Source of the DNA: Nectonema munidae
Lineage: Eukaryota; Nematomorpha; Nectonematoida; Nectonematidae
DNA length: 64,000 nucleotides
Direction: 5' to 3'
Assembly: GCA_030549495.1 (NCBI GenBank)
Contig: JAUIRK010000320.1
Span: 157,643-221,642, forward strand
Position numbers and translations under genes: made by a program. Positions 53,701-59,700 of the stretch are shown in pieces (the stretch's first letter is position 1; every line of letters begins with the position of its first letter). The notes under the pieces are model-generated. The model had not been told where the DNA came from and ran no database searches. It saw only the letters and a list, made by a program, of their open reading frames with translations.

Positions 53701-56700
53701 ACTCAAAATAGAAAAATGGTATTCAATCGTTAGGGAATCCGTTATAAGAAAATTTTAACAAAGTGTTTATAGAACTTAAAAGGAATGAAGAATTCAAATC
53801 AAAGTTTGAAAAGGTGAAAGATCTCTTCTATTTTTTCATTTGATAATGGGTTAGTTTTAAAATTTTCAGAATCTCACTGCTCGATTTAAACAAAAATGGC
53901 AAATCCTGATTTAGAAATTTCAATTATATTTAAAATTTTAAGATTTTTTATTTTCGATTGAATAAAACTAGAAAAATTTAAGGGAATACTAAAGGGCAAA
54001 AAAATCTCAAGAGACAAGCTAGAGATAAAGAAAACACTGAGACACTAAGTTTTTAATTTCTGCGTAGACACAACACCGTATTAAAAATTTAGAATGAAAT
54101 ATAAACAAAACAAAACTGATTTCTGAGTATTTACATTTTAAACTTTTATTTCAAAAATGATTTTTCTAAAGTTTTTTTTTTAATTTTTCGAAGTCTTAAG
54201 AGGAAACTGTATAATCTGAAAGTCTTACTGTCTCCTCATTTGGCAATTTCAAGTCCTAAAAAGACTATTGCTATTTCATTAAAAATGTTGTGCACTATCA
54301 TCTTTTTAAAACATTTTTGTCTCCCCTAGTTCAACTTTAAAAAGGTTTCGGAAGATATTTAAATATAAAAATCATAAAATACTGAAAAAACATACTTAAA
54401 ATTTCAAAAATATATTTTACATACATATTGAAAGCACCATTTCCAAAATCTACCCAAAGATTTAAAACAATTAACTTTGTAATCTTTATGTATATACTAG
54501 GATAAGCCTATTCGTCTGTCGCTTCGCTCAAGTCATTGGATTCTAGGTGCTGTGATTCTAGGTCCCCTCAAAGAGCATTGCTACCTTTAATCTAGGTCCC
54601 CTCAAAGATCATTCATTGGTAATCAAAAGTAGATAGATGTGTTTATTTAAATTAAAAATAAAATTGTACAAACTCTAATGAAATCTTTCTTGTTTTATTA
54701 ATAAATTAAAAATATATATTTGAAATAGTGACAAATAAATTAATTATCTTTCTTGAGAAGAATAAATAAATCCATCAGCCATAACTTGAATTCGATATAT
54801 TGAGAATGTAAAATGTTATTGATGAAAAGGATTTTTTTCATTGGTTAAAATAAGTACATTATTATACATGTATATACAATTTATATTCCTATATATGGAA
54901 ACTTTTTGAAACAAAAGATTTATGCTAAAATAAAGTTATTTTGTAACTCAGACAGATAGGATTCTAAAAATGTATAAAACTTGTATATTTGGTGAATATA
55001 TCTGAAGTTATAATTTTGAGTACAGTGAAGGGGCCAGAAAAATAAAAAAATTTGAAATTTGAAAACGTATTCTGATAGAGTTTGATATGCTGATTCTAAA
55101 TATGTAATCCATTTGAAATGAATCGAATGAATTCTTAATTTTTTGCTGTCAATTTTGCTTACACAAATGTATTTTTGTATCAGAAAAGCTCATGAAGATT
55201 GATGCCTTCCTCGTGCTAACCACTAGGTGGTCATGTAAATTATATCGTGTGTAGATTTAAAATTCATCTATAAAAAAACTTGAATGCAAGAGTTTTCCAC
55301 TTACCAATTTTAATTTCGATATAAGATGCACCCCTGTGTGGTTTCTTCATCTCACAATTTTTGGTATAAATATAACGAATACCCTTCATTAAAAAACAGC
55401 AAAGTGGTATTTCTCGAATAAAAGACTATAAAATTAGCTACGAACACTACAAATAAACTAAGCGTCTAAACCCATAAAATAAACCACACATGCGTGCTCA
55501 AAGATGCGGTGAAGCGTAGAGATAAGAATTCACTGCGCTCACAAGCGTGTAATGCAAGGTTCTAGGAAAGTCTCTGAAGTCGGAAAATCACTGAAGTTCC
55601 ATGGAAAATCTGTGAAGTAATAATTTTTCACGCTTTGTTTTTCACGTGAGGGCGCTCCTCCCTCTCTCTAGCTGGCCTATCTTCCTCTTGTGTTACATTT
55701 TCTCTTTCACTTTTCTTACTCACCAAAGTGTGACATCTACGCCAATATCACTTACGCTGGGAAACAATTTATAAAGAGATGAGGAAATTCAATGTTTTAT
55801 TTGAATTAACTGAGTCACACATGGTATATCATCGATCATTACTATTTGGTAATACTAACTCGGGCATTTTATTAGCACATAAGTCAGTACTATTATTTTC
55901 ACATGTGTGGATTTTCCCACAATCATTCTCCCCTCCTTACTTATTGCATTAGTGCTGCAATAAGAATATTCTCCATTTTTACTATACGTTTAACCTTTAA
56001 GTTTATACATTTAAGTTTTCTACAGCTTCAAATTTCAAAAAAGAAATTTTTTCTCTAAAATTTTAAAATCACATGAAATTATTAATATTTACAGACAGCC
56101 AACCAAAATCTATAAATTCATGTTCTAAAATTTAGTTTTTATTACTTTAAGTCTTAGAAGGTTTTTGAAAGAGGTTTTTAAAAATTAATAAACCACATTT
56201 TAGAATTATATCTCAAAAAATATTTTGAAAGATATTGCTAATAAAAAAACAAAAAGAATCTTTTTCTAAAGGAGTATATGTAATTGCCTAGTTTGCCCCT
56301 CCCCGTTGACGACCAGAATAATCAGACGATATCTAATGTAAAGCAGAAGATTTGTATTAAAGGGCTTTGATAAACGCAGACGATTTTATTTTTGTAAAGT
56401 CGACTATAGTCAGCATCGGGCGTTAACGGGTTAATGTTAAAAGTAAAGCAATGAAAGTATCCATAATGGCTTAAAAATTTTTTGATGTCTTTTTTCCTGT
56501 TTTTTTATATTAAATATAAACACCGATAAATTTTACTATGTATAGTCGGGGCCCCTCTATCAGAATTATAATTGCGCCCGCAATTCCTAGCACCGGCTCT
56601 GAGATTGATGACCATTTTTTTAATTGCTCCCGAGTAAGCGGACATTTCTGTTTTTTGTGGACTGTTTACCTTAATGTTTTAACTGTTTTGGGATCATATG

Positions 56701-59700
56701 AAGAACAACCAACCCAACAATTTTAGGGTGGCTATTCTTCAGAAGAGAGATTTTAGGGTGGCTATTCTTCAGTTGAGTTTTATATTTATTTAAACTTTGA
56801 AATGTGTATTGTATAATTAAATCGAGTGTATACTAAACAAATTGTTTTTAATCGGATTACACTGATACACTAGTATATATTTAATCTTATAACACTGTAT
56901 AATCTTGAAACAATATCCTGTTTTGCAAGTCAGCTATATAATATTATAGATGTATACTTATTGTTTATTTTTTCAATTCTTCTCACAAAATGAATTTTCA
57001 AGATTTTATTTTGCCTTTACTAAATCAAAATTTTAATATTTTAGTTTTTACTAAATAAATTTTTTTAATTTTGCTTCAGTGGTATATTCTGTATAATATT
57101 ATTGAAAAACTATTTGGGGTGGTGGTTTCAAAAGGGTCATGCGGGGTGGTTGTTCTTCACTTGCTACTAAAATATTATCTTGTGGTCGTTATTATTCATC
57201 TGTTTTATATTAATCTTTCGATTGTGTATCTTTTCTTAATAATAATAATAATGATTTTTTAATGTTTTTCAAATAATTAATTTATGTTACTTAAACCAGG
57301 AGAATCAAGATGTACTTACTTTGAGTAAATGGCCCAGATACTCATATATTTTTTAAAATTGTACTCGCCGTTGAAAAAGTTTGCACACCCCTGGTTAAAG
57401 TCTATTTTTTCTTCATAAGAACGTTTACACTTTAGTGAGTGAAGATTCACTTTGAGCTATCTCTTTTATAAATTGTTTCCTGGCGTTGTGATATTGGCGT
57501 AGATTACACTTTGGGGAGTGAGAAAAGTGACAGAGAAAATGTAACACAAGGGAAGATAGACCAGCTAGAGAGAGAGAGAAAGCGACTTATGCACAAAGAA
57601 CTTACTTCACAGATTTTCCGACTTCAGAGATTCTCCGTCTATGTAATGCAACATGTGTTATCTTTCTTATCATAGTTATGCGCTAGAATCAATAACAAGC
57701 GTGATACCAGAGGAATGTGTTTCAATTTTATTTTGTTAAGTTAAAGCTCATCTTATTCAGAAAAACAAAAGAGGCAACATATAAACATATACTTTCTATA
57801 GATTTCGTTGTGTCTTTTTGTTGTCTCCTGTGATCTTGCCAGACCACTGATATATATATATATATAGACGATGATTCAAGAATAATGTTTTTCAAAGTTT
57901 AATAAAATCATTATATTTCATCCGATTTAGGTGAAATTTTCTGTGCACGCTAAAACATGTTTCTCTCACTTAGCTTGTCAAATTTAAACTTATTTAATTA
58001 CTGCTAAGGCATTTTTTCACATGTTTAATTTTCAACTGTCATATATATAAGTAGTCGTCTGGCAAGCTTTTTCTGCGTAATTTTTGTCTCCCGGTTGGCT
58101 TGCCAAGCAACCAAATTATATATTAATTTTTTTTATTTGTAAAAATAAAATTGAAAGCTTATCCTATGCTATATACGCTAGATTATTTTTGCAAAAGCTC
58201 TTAAAGTTTTTTTTATATTTTACAAAAAAATATGTTTTCCTTTTTGCAAAATATGCTTTTATGTGAAGTCAGTCAACTTTTATCTAGTTCCAACAATAAT
58301 TAACGTGATGAGTTTGTCTACTTTTTTTCAATATTTTATATAGCAAAGATAGAATATAGTTTTTTCCATTTTAAAATATCATAGTTAAAAAAATGTCGAA
58401 AATAAATATATTTATTTTACTTTTTAGGGGTCAGTATAATGTTTTTCTAATAATTTTTTTAATGTTTCTTTAATAAATGCTAAATTTTAGTATCAGAATA
58501 CGAAGTTTTGTTTATTTAAAAAAAATTAAATTAAATTTCTAATAAATAACAAGTAATTAACATTCTAACAATTTTCTATACTTGTTTTTTGCAATATCTT
58601 TTTTTGTTAAATCAGTCAAATTTTATTTAATTCCAAAAAATACCCATAATTCTCATGAATTTATATTATTTTTTCAATCTATCATATAACAAAGGTAATT
58701 TAGTTTTTTTTTCATTTTAAAATATCAGAGTAATAGAAAACTATCCAAAATAAATGAATATTTTTTTCTTTTTAGCGATTAATTGATTTTTCTCGTTTCT
58801 TGAATAAATACTAAACTTTAGTAGCAGAATAAAATGTTTTTTTATTTTGGATAACACGCGCATGCGCACGCACACGCACACTCCACTTTTTAACACGAGA
58901 TTTCCTATCTTTTTAAGAAGCACTGTAGAGGAAAAAGTTCACAATTATTTTTTAAGTTGAAAATGTCGATCGAGTCTAAAAATATTATTACTTCATTTTA
59001 AAATGTTAAGAACTTTTATTTCGAAATAATTTTCATTTATTTTAACAAAGGGCATTCGCTTTATTTATACCCACAGTGTGCTAAAAAAACACCACACCTT
59101 GCACTGATATCACGCTTGTTATTGATCTTAGCGCATAACTACACATGTTGCATTACGTGATTGCGAATGCAAAAACTCTTGAAGCATGTTTTTTGAATTG
59201 ATTCTTAGAAACAAAATTGCTTGTGTCAATTTTTTTGCATAGCTGCTCTTTGATCCTATCTAATCAGACGTAAAACAGAAAACACGTGTTCAACAACTTG
59301 CGTAGGAGGAAGCGCAGTCACCAAAAGAGCTGCTGATCCTTTTGCAATATCAGGAGAATTTTTAATTACTTTATTTACGCACATTTTCATATTCCTATCC
59401 AATATTTCTACTTGATTTAAGCCTTTCGTGACCAGTGTATCATATATGATACATAAAAATTTTTACCTTCGTCTGCTTTTTCAAATAGTTTTGTATATGA
59501 ATCTTCTGCTTTTTAATAAATATCGTGTGATTTTTCTGGTCACGAAAGAGTAAAAACAACTTAATACTATATAAGTTTTCTTTATTCAAAGATAAATAGG
59601 GATTAAAGTGCTTAACATATGAAGATTTCATTTTGTAGTCGAACCTTCAAGCATCGATTCAATTTTTCCAATTTCAAATATTTTGTCCACTTATTTGATC

